Below, piece after piece: positions 33,178 through 43,735 of a stretch of DNA of 64,000 bases; position 1 is the first letter of the stretch, and every line of letters starts with the position of its first letter. The position numbers and the translations under genes are program-made. Source of the DNA: Shewanella carassii (GTDB taxonomy: Bacteria > Pseudomonadota > Gammaproteobacteria > Enterobacterales > Shewanellaceae); NCBI RefSeq assembly GCF_002777975.1, contig NZ_NGVS01000033.1:62001-126000 (forward strand), given 5' to 3'. The notes under the pieces are model-generated. The model ran no database searches and had not been told where the DNA came from. It saw only the letters and a program-made list of their open reading frames with translations.

Positions 33178-33906
33178 ATGACTACAGTTTCAATGCGCGA
33201 TATGCTCCAGGCCGGTGTACACTTCGGTCACCAAACCCGTTACTGGAACCCTAAGATGAAGCCTTTCATCTTCGGTGCTCGCAACGGTGTACACATCATC
33301 AACCTCGAGCACACTGTGCCAATGTTCAATGAAGCTCTGGCTTTCATCAGCAACATTGCTTCTAAAAAAGGTAAAATCCTGTTCGTAGGCACCAAGCGCG
33401 CTGCCAGTGAAGCCATCAAAGAAGCTGCCGTATCTTGCGAGCAGTTCTATGTGGACAAGCGCTGGCTCGGCGGTATGCTGACCAACTGGAAAACCGTTCG
33501 TCAGTCAATCAAGCGCCTGAAAGATCTGGAAACCCAGTCTGTTGACGGTACTTTCGACAAGCTGACCAAGAAAGAAGCGCTGATGCGTACCCGTGAGCTG
33601 GAAAAGCTTGAGAAGTCTCTGGGTGGTATCAAGAACATGGGCGGTCTGCCAGACGCCATTTTCGTTATCGGTGCCGACCATGAACACATCGCTATCAAAG
33701 AAGCCAACAACCTGGGTATCCCAGTTGTTGCCGTAGTAGATACCAACTCTGCTCCAGATGGCGTTGACTACATCATTCCTGGTAACGACGACGCTATGCG
33801 TGCAATCCGTTTGTATGCAGAGTCTGTAGCTGCTGCTGCTAAAGCTGGCCGTGGTCAGGACCTGGCTGTTCAAGCTGAAGAAGACGGTTTCATCGAAGCT
33901 GAATAA
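33178..33906 (+). CDS. rpsB: 30S ribosomal protein S2
   Basis: A 242-residue S2. It opens [20 protein letters not shown], then [40 protein letters not shown] and the C-terminal [20 protein letters not shown], with V-D-T-N-S and IPGNDDA. These are diagnostic. Codon choice is strongly biased towards favoured codons, as expected for a highly expressed gene. A long leader precedes it, and a terminator-like hairpin separates it from tsf. Confidence 0.98.
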   Translation: MTTVSMRDMLQAGVHFGHQTRYWNPKMKPFIFGARNGVHIINLEHTVPMFNEALAFISNIASKKGKILFVGTKRAASEAIKEAAVSCEQFYVDKRWLGGMLTNWKTVRQSIKRLKDLETQSVDGTFDKLTKKEALMRTRELEKLEKSLGGIKNMGGLPDAIFVIGADHEHIAIKEANNLGIPVVAVVDTNSAPDGVDYIIPGNDDAMRAIRLYAESVAAAAKAGRGQDLAVQAEEDGFIEAE

Positions 33907-33958
33907 TAAGGTGCGATGCTAGTACATCACCCTTATTAACCAAGAGATATGATTGGTT

Positions 33959-33985
33959 AACAGGGGCCATATGGCCCCTGTTTTA
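33959..33985 (+). terminator. attenuator-like hairpin between rpsB and tsf
   Basis: A perfect 10-bp stem AACAGGGGCC / GGCCCCTGTT with tetraloop ATAT, followed by TTATACC. It lies 53 bp after rpsB and 54 bp before tsf. A partial terminator here could adjust the S2:EF-Ts ratio, as is known for the E. coli rpsB-tsf spacer. Confidence 0.65.
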
Positions 33986-34038
33986 TACCTGCTTATCAAC
34001 AGGTTAAATTTGTCGAATTATCAATAGAGGATTTAACA

Positions 34039-34890
34039 ATGGCAATTACTGCTGCCCTGGTTAAAGAACTGCGCGACCGTACTGGCGCAGGCATGATGGA
34101 TTGTAAAAAAGCCCTGACCGAAACTAACGGTGATATCGAAGCTGCAATCGATAACATGCGTAAGAGCGGCGCGGCTAAAGCGGCCAAGAAAGCCGGTAAC
34201 ATCGCTGCCGAAGGTACTATCCTGATCAAAAACGGTGCTGGTTATGCTGCTCTGGTTGAAGTTAACTGCCAGACTGACTTCGTAGCTAAAGACTCCAACT
34301 TCCTGGCTTTCGCCAATGAAGTTCTGGACGCTGCCGCTGCTGCCAAAGTATCTGTTGAAGATCTGAAAGCCCAGTTCGAAGAAGCACGTGTTGCCCTGGT
34401 TGCCAAGATCGGTGAAAACATCAACGTTCGTCGCGTTGAGTACATCGACGGTGACAAGATGGCTTTCTATCGTCATGGCGATCGTATCGGTGTTGTTGTT
34501 ACCGGTGAAGCCGATGAAGAAACGCTGAAGCACATCGCAATGCACGTTGCTGCCTCTAAGCCTGAGTACGTTAACCCAGAAGACGTTCCAGCCGAAGTGG
34601 TTGAAAAAGAGCGTTCCGTTCAAGTTGAAATCGCTATGAACGAAGGCAAGCCTCAGGAAATCGCTGAGAAGATGGTTGCCGGCCGTATGAAGAAGTTCAC
34701 CGGTGAGGTTTCTCTGACTGGTCAGCCATTCATCATGGAGCCAAAGAAAACTGTTGGCGAAATTCTGAAAGAGAAAGGCGCCACTGTGACTAACTTCATC
34801 CGCCTGGAAGTGGGTGAAGGTATTGAGAAGAAAGAAGAAGATTTCGCTTCTGAAGTAGCTGCCCAAATCGCTGCTTCCAAAAAGGCTTAA
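34039..34890 (+). CDS. tsf: elongation factor Ts
   Basis: A 283-residue nucleotide exchange factor for EF-Tu. It opens with the UBA-like domain [25 protein letters not shown] and an A-A-I-D-N-M-R-x-x-G motif, then the core with [13 protein letters not shown] (signature of the Tu-interacting region) and a C-terminal dimerisation part (F-I-M-E-P-K-K-T-V). Strong codon bias like rpsB. It is second in the rpsB-tsf operon and ends ahead of a strong hairpin. Confidence 0.98.
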   Translation: MAITAALVKELRDRTGAGMMDCKKALTETNGDIEAAIDNMRKSGAAKAAKKAGNIAAEGTILIKNGAGYAALVEVNCQTDFVAKDSNFLAFANEVLDAAAAAKVSVEDLKAQFEEARVALVAKIGENINVRRVEYIDGDKMAFYRHGDRIGVVVTGEADEETLKHIAMHVAASKPEYVNPEDVPAEVVEKERSVQVEIAMNEGKPQEIAEKMVAGRMKKFTGEVSLTGQPFIMEPKKTVGEILKEKGATVTNFIRLEVGEGIEKKEEDFASEVAAQIAASKKA

Positions 34891-34910
34891 TCGCCAATTC
34901 TTAACCCTCC

Positions 34911-34940
34911 CAAGACCGCAGCAACTGCTGCGGTCTTGTT
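34911..34940 (+). terminator. terminator-like hairpin between tsf and pyrH
   Basis: A perfect 12-bp stem CAAGACCGCAGC / GCTGCGGTCTTG with loop AACT, 20 bp after tsf. The tract after it is only TTAT, so read-through into pyrH is possible. Confidence 0.65.
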
Positions 34941-34959
34941 ATGACCAGGACAGAAAAAG

Positions 34960-35691
34960 ATGAGCACCAATCCAAAACCTGCATTTCGACGTATTCTGCT
35001 GAAACTGAGTGGCGAAGCCCTGATGGGTGAAGAAGGCTTCGGTATCGATCCCAAGGTACTGGACCGTATGGCCCAGGAGATTAAAGAGCTGGTTGAGCTC
35101 GGCATTCAGGTGGGCGTGGTCATCGGTGGTGGAAACCTGTTCCGTGGTGAAGGCTTGGCTAAGGCCGGTATGAACCGCGTGGTGGGCGATCACATGGGTA
35201 TGCTGGCGACAGTGATGAATGGTCTGGCAATGCGTGATGCGCTGCACCGTGCCTATGTTAATGCCCGTCTGATGTCTGCGATTCCGCTCAATGGCGTGTG
35301 CGATAGATACAACTGGGCCGAAGCTATCAGCCTGCTTAAGTCCGGACGCGTGGTGATTTTTGCTGCCGGTACCGGCAATCCCTTCTGCACCACAGATTCT
35401 GCAGCTTGCCTGAGAGGGATTGAAATTGAAGCGGAAGTCGTGCTAAAAGGCACTAAAGTTGACGGCGTATATTCAGATGATCCTATGAAGAATCCTGAAG
35501 CCGTTAAATATGATGAACTGAGTTACACTGAAGTTCTGGATAAAGAATTGAAAGTCATGGATCTGGCCGCCTTCACCATGGCCCGTGACCACGACATGCC
35601 TATATTGGTCTTCAATATGAATAAGCCAGGTGCGCTGCGCCGGGTTATCATGGGTGAAGATGACGAAGGCACACTGATCAAAACGAAATAA
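34960..35691 (+). CDS. pyrH: UMP kinase
   Basis: A 243-residue hexameric UMP kinase of the amino acid kinase superfamily, which makes UDP and is feedback-controlled by UTP and GTP. Motifs: [61 protein letters not shown] and [15 protein letters not shown]. The pyrH-frr pair follows tsf as in most gammaproteobacteria. Confidence 0.97.
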   Translation: MSTNPKPAFRRILLKLSGEALMGEEGFGIDPKVLDRMAQEIKELVELGIQVGVVIGGGNLFRGEGLAKAGMNRVVGDHMGMLATVMNGLAMRDALHRAYVNARLMSAIPLNGVCDRYNWAEAISLLKSGRVVIFAAGTGNPFCTTDSAACLRGIEIEAEVVLKGTKVDGVYSDDPMKNPEAVKYDELSYTEVLDKELKVMDLAAFTMARDHDMPILVFNMNKPGALRRVIMGEDDEGTLIKTK

Positions 35692-35719
35692 CCGACTGAT
35701 TGCAAAAAGGACATTTAAC

Positions 35720-36277
35720 GTGATTGATGCGATTAAAGAAGATGCACAGGTTCGTATGGACAAGTGTGTAGAAGCCACCAAGGCACAAATGGCCAAGGTG
35801 CGTACCGGCCGTGCTCACCCTGCATTGCTGGATTCTATCCAGGTGTCTTACTACGGCACCATGACTCCACTTAAACAGGTGGGTAACATCTCAGTTGAAG
35901 ACAGCCGTACTCTGGCGGTTAACGTGTTCGACCGTAGCATGATCCAGGCAGTAGAGAAGGCGATCATGAGCTCAGATCTGGGGCTGAACCCTATGTCTGC
36001 CGGTGCCACTATCCGTATCCCGCTGCCAGCCCTGACCGAAGAGCGTCGTCGTGATCTGGTTAAAGTGGTGCGTGCCGAGGCCGAAAACGGTCGTATCGCC
36101 GTGCGTAACGTTCGTCGTGATGCCAACTCTGCGGTGAAGAACCTAGAGAAGGACAAAGAGTGTACCGAGGACGATGTACGCCGCAGTGAAGATGAAGTAC
36201 AAAAGATAACTGACGTACATATCAAGAAGATAGACGAGCTGTTGGCCGCAAAAGAAGCGGAATTGATGGAAGTCTGA
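35720..36277 (+). CDS. frr: ribosome recycling factor
   Basis: A 185-residue two-domain protein that, with EF-G, splits post-termination ribosomes. The helical domain opens with [20 protein letters not shown] and later [20 protein letters not shown]. The beta domain holds [40 protein letters not shown]. It starts with GTG at 35720, 7 nt after AAAGGAC. Length matches the family. Confidence 0.97.
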   Translation: MIDAIKEDAQVRMDKCVEATKAQMAKVRTGRAHPALLDSIQVSYYGTMTPLKQVGNISVEDSRTLAVNVFDRSMIQAVEKAIMSSDLGLNPMSAGATIRIPLPALTEERRRDLVKVVRAEAENGRIAVRNVRRDANSAVKNLEKDKECTEDDVRRSEDEVQKITDVHIKKIDELLAAKEAELMEV

Positions 36278-36304
36278 TATTGACTCGCTAAACTAGAGTT
36301 GATG

Positions 36305-36341
36305 CGCCGTGTAGGGGTATACTACGCGGCGTTTGTCTATT
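36305..36341 (+). terminator. hairpin with U-rich tail between frr and uppS
   Basis: CGCCGTGTAG (36305-36314) pairs with CTACGCGGCG (36322-36331), 10 bp with one G-U pair and a 7-nt loop, then TTTGTCTATTT. It lies 27 bp after frr and just before the chosen uppS start. It may be a partial terminator ending the pyrH-frr unit, and it argues against a uppS start further upstream. Confidence 0.55.
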
Positions 36342-36361
36342 TAAAAGGGTTGTTTATTCAG

Positions 36362-37189
36362 ATGTCATCCAATATGGAAGCCGATCCTAAGACTCCAACC
36401 AGCACAGGTGACTGCCAGACTTCAGAGTGCTTGCCAGAGCAGCTTTCAGAACTGGTAAAGCAGTCTATCCCGCAGCATGTGGCTATCATTATGGATGGTA
36501 ACGGCCGTTGGGCACAGGCCCAGGGTAAAGCCAGGGTTTTTGGGCATAAGGCCGGGGTCAAAGCCGTGCGCCGGGCCGTGAGTACAGCAAGGCAACTCGG
36601 GGTGCGTTCACTGACTCTGTTTGCGTTTTCCAGTGAAAACTGGCGTCGTCCGGATCAGGAAGTCAGCCTGTTGATGGAACTGTTTTTTACCGTGCTACGC
36701 CGGGAAATCAAGCTACTGCACCAAAATGGTGTTCGGCTGAACATCATAGGTGATACCAGCCGTTTCTCCGAGAGATTGCAAAAGCAGATCCGTGCCGCCG
36801 AAGAGAAAACCGCCGCCAACTCAGAGCTGATCCTCAATGTTGCTGCCAACTACGGTGGCCGCTGGGACATAATGCAGGCGGCTCGTAAACTGGCCGAAAA
36901 AGTCGAATCCGGTGAAATGACCAGCAATCAGTTCAGCGAAGAGGCCTTGGCAGAACATTTGTGCATGCAAAATCAACATGAAGTTGATTTAATGATCCGT
37001 ACGGGCGGGGATTACCGCATCAGTAATTTTATTCTCTGGCAGGCGGCTTATGCCGAGTTGGTCTTTACCGACACCCTTTGGCCAGATTTTGATGAGCAGG
37101 CGTTTCGCCAGGCAGTGGCGACTTTTGCCAGCCGCCAGCGTCGTTTTGGTCTGACCGGAAGTCAGATAGAAGAAATACGCAGCGTATAA
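36362..37189 (+). CDS. uppS: undecaprenyl diphosphate synthase (cis-prenyltransferase)
   Basis: A 275-residue enzyme that elongates FPP with eight IPP units to C55-PP, the lipid carrier for peptidoglycan and O-antigen. The catalytic Asp45 is in [12 protein letters not shown], followed by [24 protein letters not shown] (motif with the conserved Phe/Ser/Asn/Trp/Arg) and the C-terminal [15 protein letters not shown] and [11 protein letters not shown]. Start chosen at 36362; the 40-residue N-terminal tail is longer than usual, and a start at 36374 is equally possible. Confidence 0.95.
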   Translation: MSSNMEADPKTPTSTGDCQTSECLPEQLSELVKQSIPQHVAIIMDGNGRWAQAQGKARVFGHKAGVKAVRRAVSTARQLGVRSLTLFAFSSENWRRPDQEVSLLMELFFTVLRREIKLLHQNGVRLNIIGDTSRFSERLQKQIRAAEEKTAANSELILNVAANYGGRWDIMQAARKLAEKVESGEMTSNQFSEEALAEHLCMQNQHEVDLMIRTGGDYRISNFILWQAAYAELVFTDTLWPDFDEQAFRQAVATFASRQRRFGLTGSQIEEIRSV

Positions 37190-37209
37190 CATCTTACGAG
37201 GGACATTTT

Positions 37210-38067
37210 TTGCTAAAACAACGAATAATAACAGCAGCTTGGTTAATCCCATTGGTGATGGGAACCATTTTTTTGCTCCCGGCAAGTTATTTTTCATGGG
37301 CCTTAGTGGCGGTATTCTTGATTGCGGCGAAGGAGTGGGGCCGCATTATCGACAGCCGTTGTGAGGTCACTCAATGGAGTTTTACCGCCACCCTGGCGAT
37401 AGTATTGGTGGCGATTAATCTCCTGGTACCGACCGATGCCGTCTGGTCCCGAGGTCAGTTACACCCCATCATGTTATCCATCATTCTTATCGGTGCCTGT
37501 TGGTGGCTATTCTCTTTGGTGCTGGTGATCTCCTACCCCCGCAGCGCCAAACTCTGGCAGGGCAGCCCTATGCTCAAGTCCATGTTCGGCCAGTTGACCC
37601 TGCTACCTTGTTTTGTTTCCCTGATTGCCCTCAAGGCGCTCAGCAGTCCTGCAGACCCTTATTTTGGCGGTATCCTGGTGTTCTTGGTGATGCTGACCGT
37701 ATGGGCCGCCGATTCAGGCGCCTACTTTGCCGGTAAGGCGCTGGGACGGATTAAACTCATGCCCAATGTCAGTCCGGCCAAGACTCTGGAAGGTTTACTA
37801 GGCGGCCTGCTGACCACCATGGTGGTGGTGGCCGGGGTTTGTTATTTCTCCCCCGAGCAGGAGCTTGGACTGCTGATAGCAGTGACTCTATTTACCGCTC
37901 TGGCCTCGGCGCTCGGCGATCTGTCTGAGAGCATGTTCAAGCGCGCCGCCAAAATCAAAGACTCGGGCACTATATTGCCCGGTCACGGTGGTGTGCTGGA
38001 TCGCATCGATAGCCTGACCGCAGCCTTGCCTGTATTTACCCTTATCTATATTGCATTCTGGATGTAG
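37210..38067 (+). CDS. cdsA: phosphatidate cytidylyltransferase
   Basis: A 285-residue inner-membrane enzyme that makes CDP-diacylglycerol from phosphatidic acid and CTP. About eight hydrophobic helices are present, with the CDS signature near the C-terminus: [20 protein letters not shown] followed by [10 protein letters not shown]. It starts with TTG at 37210 ([11 protein letters not shown]), 6 nt after GAGGGA. It lies 20 bp after uppS and is followed by dxr, the standard order. Confidence 0.96.
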   Translation: MLKQRIITAAWLIPLVMGTIFLLPASYFSWALVAVFLIAAKEWGRIIDSRCEVTQWSFTATLAIVLVAINLLVPTDAVWSRGQLHPIMLSIILIGACWWLFSLVLVISYPRSAKLWQGSPMLKSMFGQLTLLPCFVSLIALKALSSPADPYFGGILVFLVMLTVWAADSGAYFAGKALGRIKLMPNVSPAKTLEGLLGGLLTTMVVVAGVCYFSPEQELGLLIAVTLFTALASALGDLSESMFKRAAKIKDSGTILPGHGGVLDRIDSLTAALPVFTLIYIAFWM

Positions 38068-38071
38068 TGCT

Positions 38072-39262
38072 ATGCAAAACATGGTGATTTTAGGAGCGAC
38101 TGGTTCGATTGGTGCCAGTACCCTCAGTGTGATCCAACATAACCCGGCGGCATATCAGGTTTATGCGTTGGTGGCCAATACCAATGTCGACAAGATGGCC
38201 GAGTTGTGTGCAATCCACCGACCTGAAATTGCCCATATGGTTTGCCCTCAAGCCGCCAAGGCATTGGCCGAGCGTTTGGGTGCCGCCTCGACTATCCGCG
38301 TCAGTACCGGCGAGTCAGAACTACTTGAGCTGGTGGCTCACAGCCGGGTCGATACCGTGATGGCGGCCATAGTCGGCGCCGCCGGCATGTTGCCAACGCT
38401 GGCGGCAGTCAAGGCTGGCAAGCGGGTGCTGCTGGCCAACAAAGAGGCGCTGGTAATGTCCGGGCGTTTGTTTATGGAAGCCACCCGCCAATCGGGCGCG
38501 ACTCTGTTGCCGGTAGACAGTGAGCACAACGCCATTTTCCAATGCTTGCCGGAAGCCGTGCAGCAACAGCTGGGCTATTGTGATCTTCAAGGTGCAGGCA
38601 TTTCATCTATTCTGCTCACCGGCTCTGGCGGGCCATTTTTGAGCGCCGATCTTGCCAGTCTGGCGAGTGTGACACCGGCCCAGGCTATCAAGCATCCCAA
38701 CTGGTCTATGGGGCCTAAAATTTCTGTCGATTCGGCGACTATGATGAATAAGGGGCTTGAGTATGTGGAGGCGCGCTGGCTCTTCAACGCCAGTGCCGAG
38801 CAGCTCAAGGTGGTTATCCACCCCCAGAGTGTGATTCACTCCATGGTGCAGTATCAGGATGGTAGCGTGCTGGCACAGCTGGGCAATCCGGATATGCGTA
38901 CCCCGATTGCTCATTGCATGGCCTATCCAGAGAGAATTGTTTCAGGGGTTGAACCTTTGGACTTTTTCAAAGTCGGACAATTGAGCTTCTGTGAGCCGGA
39001 TTTTGCCCGTTATCCTTGCCTTGAGTTGGCAATGACTGCCAGTGCCTCGGGGCAGGAGGCGACCACAGTCATCAACGCGGCCAATGAAATGGCCGTTGCC
39101 AGCTTCCTTAAAGGGGAAATTGGCTTTACCGATATCGCCCGGGTCAATGAAGCCTGTTTGGCCCGTGTGCCGCAATCGCCTTTAAATTCCATAGCGGATA
39201 TTCTGGCATTGGACGGCCAAAGTCGTCAGTATGCCGAGGAAGCTATCGCCGGATGCAAGTGA
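38072..39262 (+). CDS. dxr: 1-deoxy-D-xylulose-5-phosphate reductoisomerase
   Basis: A 396-residue NADPH enzyme that converts DXP to MEP, the committed step of the non-mevalonate isoprenoid pathway. The NADPH loop is [13 protein letters not shown] at the N-terminus. The active site has [19 protein letters not shown] (metal Asp/Glu), [11 protein letters not shown] and [13 protein letters not shown]. Start at 38072 gives MQNMVILG; the frame is open slightly further but overlaps cdsA. Also called ispC. Confidence 0.97.
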   Translation: MQNMVILGATGSIGASTLSVIQHNPAAYQVYALVANTNVDKMAELCAIHRPEIAHMVCPQAAKALAERLGAASTIRVSTGESELLELVAHSRVDTVMAAIVGAAGMLPTLAAVKAGKRVLLANKEALVMSGRLFMEATRQSGATLLPVDSEHNAIFQCLPEAVQQQLGYCDLQGAGISSILLTGSGGPFLSADLASLASVTPAQAIKHPNWSMGPKISVDSATMMNKGLEYVEARWLFNASAEQLKVVIHPQSVIHSMVQYQDGSVLAQLGNPDMRTPIAHCMAYPERIVSGVEPLDFFKVGQLSFCEPDFARYPCLELAMTASASGQEATTVINAANEMAVASFLKGEIGFTDIARVNEACLARVPQSPLNSIADILALDGQSRQYAEEAIAGCK

Positions 39263-39277
39263 GGAAAATAAGGTCTG

Positions 39278-40660
39278 ATGTTTGATTTTTTATGGAACCT
39301 GGGCGCTTTTATTGTCGCCTTGGGGATACTGATCACCGCCCATGAATATGGCCACTTTTGGGTAGCCAGGCGCTGTGGCGTCAAGGTAGAGCGTTTCTCT
39401 ATCGGCTTTGGCAAGGCGATCTGGCGTCGCCTCGGCAAAGATGGCACCGAATATGTGATAGCCATGATCCCGCTTGGGGGCTATGTCAAAATGCTCGACG
39501 AGCGGGTCGAGGATGTACCCGAGGAGCTTAAAGAGCAGGCCTTTAATCGCAAGAGTGTCTGGGCGCGTATCGCGATAGTCGCTGCCGGGCCGATAGCTAA
39601 CTTTATCTTTGCCATTTTCGCGCTCTATATTATGTATCTTATCGGCGTGCCTTCACTCAAGCCGGTGATCAGCGATGTCAGACCCGGCTCGCCAGCGGCC
39701 GTGATGCAGATAGATAGCCCTCAGCAGATAGTGGCGGTTTCCGGGCAAAAGGTACGCACCTGGGAAGAAGTGAATCTGGCGCTGGTCGGTCATATCGGCG
39801 ATGACAGTATGAGCTTGACCCTGAGGCCGCTCGACCAGATATCTCAGCCTGACGATGGTCTTGAGCCTTCCGGGCGTACTTATCAGTTGGATATCCGCAA
39901 CTGGCGTTTCGATCCGGAAAAAGAATCCCCCTTCAGTACGCTGGGGCTGGATATCTTCCGTCCGGATGTGATCCCTGAAGTGGAGACGGTTACCGAGGGC
40001 GGTGCGGCCGCCAAGGCCGGGGTCAAGGCCGGGGATATTCTGGTGGCCGTCAATGGTGAGGCATACAGCGACTGGCAAACCTTTGTCGGACAAATTAAAG
40101 TATCAGCCGGTAAGCCGTTGCAACTGACGGTTAAGCGCAGTGGTGAGCAACAGACTTTCACTCTGATCCCGGACAGCCGCAAGGGTGTCAATGGCGAAAT
40201 GGAAGGTGTCATCGGCCTGGCGCCTAAAGCCCCCAAGTGGCCGGACAATATGCTGCTGGATCTGCAGTATGGCCCGCTTGAATCCATTTCGGTGGCGGCA
40301 GATAAAACATGGCAACTTGTGGTCGTCAGCTTTAAGATGATCGCCAAGTTGTTTACCGGTGATGTTTCGGTTAAAAATTTGAGCGGTCCCATCTCCATCG
40401 CGCAGGGGGCCGGTAACAGCGCCAACATAGGGTTGGTCTATTTTCTCGGGTTCCTCGCCCTGATAAGCGTAAACCTCGGCATTATTAACCTCTTGCCGTT
40501 GCCAGTGCTGGACGGGGGACACTTGATGTATTACTTGGTGGAAGTAATAACAGGTAAGCCTGTATCCGAACGGGTACAGGAAATTGGATTCAGATTTGGG
40601 GCGGCGTTGCTGCTGATGTTGATGAGCATTGCCCTTTTCAATGATTTTGCCCGACTCTGA
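39278..40660 (+). CDS. rseP: site-2 protease RseP
   Basis: A 460-residue inner-membrane zinc metalloprotease that cleaves RseA in the sigma-E envelope stress cascade, and also clears signal peptides. The zinc motif H-E-Y-G-H is at residues 22-26 and the third ligand lies in LPVLDGGHLMYYL. Two periplasmic PDZ domains lie between about 110 and 310 (GGAAAKAGVKAGDILVAVNG). About four membrane helices. The start is ATG 39278, and bamA follows 31 bp later. Confidence 0.97.
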   Translation: MFDFLWNLGAFIVALGILITAHEYGHFWVARRCGVKVERFSIGFGKAIWRRLGKDGTEYVIAMIPLGGYVKMLDERVEDVPEELKEQAFNRKSVWARIAIVAAGPIANFIFAIFALYIMYLIGVPSLKPVISDVRPGSPAAVMQIDSPQQIVAVSGQKVRTWEEVNLALVGHIGDDSMSLTLRPLDQISQPDDGLEPSGRTYQLDIRNWRFDPEKESPFSTLGLDIFRPDVIPEVETVTEGGAAAKAGVKAGDILVAVNGEAYSDWQTFVGQIKVSAGKPLQLTVKRSGEQQTFTLIPDSRKGVNGEMEGVIGLAPKAPKWPDNMLLDLQYGPLESISVAADKTWQLVVVSFKMIAKLFTGDVSVKNLSGPISIAQGAGNSANIGLVYFLGFLALISVNLGIINLLPLPVLDGGHLMYYLVEVITGKPVSERVQEIGFRFGAALLLMLMSIALFNDFARL

Positions 40661-40691
40661 GCAAGGACAGACAAATAATTAGAAGTGCGCT

Positions 40692-43175
40692 ATGCGATTG
40701 AATAAACTTTTTGCCTCGATGTTATTAGTCGGCGCGTCGTTTTCAGGGAATGGTTGGGCAGAGTCTTTCCAGCCTTTTGAAGTGACCGACATCCAAGTTG
40801 AAGGTTTGCAACGAGTGGCACTCGGTGCGGCCTTGCTGAGTTTGCCTGTCAAAGTGGGTGACACAGTCGACCAACTCAAGCTGCAACAGGCGATAAAGAG
40901 CTTGTATGCCTCCAGTAACTTTGAAAATGTTCAGGTGTCCCGCGATGGTGGGGTGCTGATAGTGTCGGTGCGTGAAAGACCTACCATCAGTGCCGTGACC
41001 TTCGAAGGTAACAAGGACATCAAAGATGAACAGTTGCAGGAAAGCCTGGACGGCAGTGGTGTGAAGGTGGGCGAAGCCCTCGATCGCACTATGCTCTCGG
41101 GTATTGAGAAGGGCCTGCAGGACTTCTACTACGGCGTGGGTAAATATGGCGCCAAGGTCGAGGCTCAGGTGATTAACCTGCCTCGTAACCGGGTAGAACT
41201 TAAGTTTAAGTTTACCGAAGGTCTGGCGGCCGAAATCCGTCAGATTAACATAGTGGGTAATGAGCGCTTCAGCGACGCCGACCTTATCGGCATGCTGGAG
41301 CTCAAAGACTATGTGGCCTGGTGGGATCTGTTCGGCGAGCGCCGTTATCAGAAACAAAAACTGCAGGCCGACCTTGAGACCATCAAGACCCACTACCACA
41401 ATAATGGTTATATCCGTTTCAAGGTGACCTCGACTCAGGTGGCGATGACGCCGGACCGTAAGGGCCTTTACATCACCATCAATGTCGATGAAGGCGACCA
41501 GTACAAGGTTAAGGAAGTCAACCTGACCGGCGAACTCATGGGCCGTGAAGAGCTGCTTAAAGAGATCCTGCCTATCAAGGCTGGAGAACAGTACAACGGC
41601 GCAGATGTGACCTTTACCGAAGAGATGTACAGCAAGTATCTGGGCCGCTTCGGTTATGCCTATCCAGAGGTGAAGACTTTCCCTGAGATCGATGATGAGA
41701 CCAAGGAAGTCACCCTGAATGTTAACGTTAAGCCCGGCAAGCGTGTTTATGTCCGCTCTATCAACTTCACCGGTAACACAGTGACCAAAGATGAAGTGAT
41801 GCGCCGTGAGCTGAGACAGATGGAAGGGGCTTGGTTGAACTCGGCCTTGGTCGAGCAATCCAAGGCGCGCCTCAACCGTTTGGGCTACTTTGAAACAGTC
41901 GATACTGAAACCGTGCAGGTGCCGGGCACAGACGACTTGGTGGATGTGGCCTTCAAGGTGAAAGAGCAGCCATCAGGCTCCTTTAACGCTGGTATAGGTT
42001 ATGGTACCGAGTCTGGCATGAGCCTGCAGTTCGGGGTTCAGCAGTCCAACTTCCTCGGTACGGGTAACCAGGCCGGGATTAACCTGAACACCAACAAGTA
42101 CTCCAAGAACGTCAACCTGTCGTATACCGATCCTTATTTCACCAAGGATGGGGTCAGCCTGGGTGGCAGCATCTACTGGAACGAGTTCGATGCCAATGAG
42201 GCTAACCTCGAGCGTTATAAGAACAGCTCCTATGGTATTGCACTCAACAGTGGTTTCCCCATCAACGAGTACAACAGGCTCAACGGCGGCATAGGCTATC
42301 GTCATAACACCATTTCTGAGATTTCCAGTTATGAGCAGGCGATCCGCTTCTATAACATTTACCGTGACAGTGATGACCCCAACTCTGACTTGAGCTTCGA
42401 CAACTTCGAACTCAGCCTGGGGTGGTATCGCAGTACCCTTAACCGCGGAACCTTCCCAACCGACGGTTCATCCCAGCGTTTGAGCGGGAAAATGACGGTT
42501 CCCGGTTCAGATCTGCAGTACTTCAAGACAGACTTCGATACCAGCTTCTACTGGCCGCTTACCCGTAGCCATAATTTTGTGCTCTTGACTCGAGCTCGTT
42601 TGGGTTACGGTAATGGCTACGGTGGTTTCAATGACAACGACCAGATCCTGCCGTTCTGGGAAAACTACTACTCAGGGGGTTCCAGCTCATTGCGTGGCTT
42701 CAAGTCCAACTCAGTGGGCCCAAGGGCTTTCTATCTGTATCGCGGCAGCGAGCCTTGTGGACCCAATCCGGATGGTGAAGGTTGTAGCCTGCCGGGCGAT
42801 CCAAACCAGGTTTACATCAGCTCAGGTCGTTCTATCGGTGGTAACGCCATCGCCACGGCCAGCATGGAGCTGATTGTGCCGACTCCTTTCCTGGATGAGG
42901 CTTATAGCAACTCAGTACGTACCAGCTTCTTTATCGATGCGGGTAACGTCTGGGATACGGAGTTTGATTATGACTCCTATCGTTTCTTGCCGGCAGATGA
43001 GTTTTCCAAGTTGGCCGACTACAGTGATCCGAGCCGTATCCGTGCTTCCTGGGGGCTTAGCCTACAATGGCTGTCGCCCATGGGCCCCATGGTGTTCAGC
43101 CTGGCCTGGCCTGTTAAGGAATACGATGATGACGAGACCGAGATCTTCTCGTTCAATATTGGCAAAACTTTCTAA
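40692..43175 (+). CDS. bamA: outer-membrane protein assembly factor BamA
   Basis: An 827-residue Omp85 protein, the core of the BAM complex. It has a signal peptide ending near residue 23 (W-A-E), five POTRA domains (about 24-430) and a 16-strand barrel ending in S-F-N-I-G-K-T-F. The POTRA5 region carries the LFGERRYQKQKLQADLETIK segment and the barrel lid-loop motif S-L-R-G-F (G-S-S-S-L-R-G-F-K). It is followed by skp, lpxD and fabZ, as in E. coli, and is likely under sigma-E control in this block. Confidence 0.97.
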   Translation: MRLNKLFASMLLVGASFSGNGWAESFQPFEVTDIQVEGLQRVALGAALLSLPVKVGDTVDQLKLQQAIKSLYASSNFENVQVSRDGGVLIVSVRERPTISAVTFEGNKDIKDEQLQESLDGSGVKVGEALDRTMLSGIEKGLQDFYYGVGKYGAKVEAQVINLPRNRVELKFKFTEGLAAEIRQINIVGNERFSDADLIGMLELKDYVAWWDLFGERRYQKQKLQADLETIKTHYHNNGYIRFKVTSTQVAMTPDRKGLYITINVDEGDQYKVKEVNLTGELMGREELLKEILPIKAGEQYNGADVTFTEEMYSKYLGRFGYAYPEVKTFPEIDDETKEVTLNVNVKPGKRVYVRSINFTGNTVTKDEVMRRELRQMEGAWLNSALVEQSKARLNRLGYFETVDTETVQVPGTDDLVDVAFKVKEQPSGSFNAGIGYGTESGMSLQFGVQQSNFLGTGNQAGINLNTNKYSKNVNLSYTDPYFTKDGVSLGGSIYWNEFDANEANLERYKNSSYGIALNSGFPINEYNRLNGGIGYRHNTISEISSYEQAIRFYNIYRDSDDPNSDLSFDNFELSLGWYRSTLNRGTFPTDGSSQRLSGKMTVPGSDLQYFKTDFDTSFYWPLTRSHNFVLLTRARLGYGNGYGGFNDNDQILPFWENYYSGGSSSLRGFKSNSVGPRAFYLYRGSEPCGPNPDGEGCSLPGDPNQVYISSGRSIGGNAIATASMELIVPTPFLDEAYSNSVRTSFFIDAGNVWDTEFDYDSYRFLPADEFSKLADYSDPSRIRASWGLSLQWLSPMGPMVFSLAWPVKEYDDDETEIFSFNIGKTF

Positions 43176-43224
43176 ATTACATAAACTCGGCAAGCATTGC
43201 TGAAGAAAAACAAGGAGTCTGACT

Positions 43225-43731
43225 TTGAAAAAAATGGTAAACGGCGCACTGATGACGCTGATGTTGATGGGTGCTCCCTTGGCCGCACAAGCCGAGAAGC
43301 TGGCGGTTGTTGATATGGGCGCCGTGTTTGAACAACTGCCACAACGTGAGCAGATCAGCAACGCACTCAAGACTGAGTTCGGTGATCGTATGGCTGAAGT
43401 TCAGAAACTACAGGAAGAACTTCGTGGTTTGCTGGAAAAGCAACAGCGTGATGCCGCACTGATGAGCGAAACGCAAAAGACCGAACTGGTTCGTAAAATG
43501 GAATCACTGAAGGCCGACTACCAGCTTAAAGGTAAGGCGTTGGATGAAGATCTGCGTCGCCGTCAGGGCGAAGAGCAAAACAAGCTGCTGGTAAAAGTGC
43601 AGAAGGCCATTAACAGTATTGCCGAAAAAGAGAAGTACGACATGGTACTGCAACGCGGCGCTGTGGTCTATGTTAAGCCAGCTGCCGATATCAGCTCTAA
43701 AGTGGTTGAAGCCTTGAGCAAAGGCCAGTAA
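43225..43731 (+). CDS. skp: periplasmic chaperone Skp/OmpH
   Basis: A 168-residue periplasmic trimeric chaperone that holds unfolded outer-membrane proteins. Signal peptide MKKMVNGALMTLMLMGAPLA with cleavage near A-Q-A. Residues 40-140 are a long coiled coil (AEVQKLQEELRGLLEKQQRD, KAINSIAEKEKYDMVLQRGA), and the C-terminus is a short beta segment (YVKPAADISSKVVEAL). It lies 49 bp after bamA and 4 bp before lpxD. Confidence 0.95.
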   Translation: MKKMVNGALMTLMLMGAPLAAQAEKLAVVDMGAVFEQLPQREQISNALKTEFGDRMAEVQKLQEELRGLLEKQQRDAALMSETQKTELVRKMESLKADYQLKGKALDEDLRRRQGEEQNKLLVKVQKAINSIAEKEKYDMVLQRGAVVYVKPAADISSKVVEALSKGQ

Positions 43732-43735
43732 ATAG

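Noticed and set aside
40743-41858. A 371-codon minus-strand frame within bamA
   Set aside because: Shadow of the POTRA coding region; the plus-strand BamA is complete.
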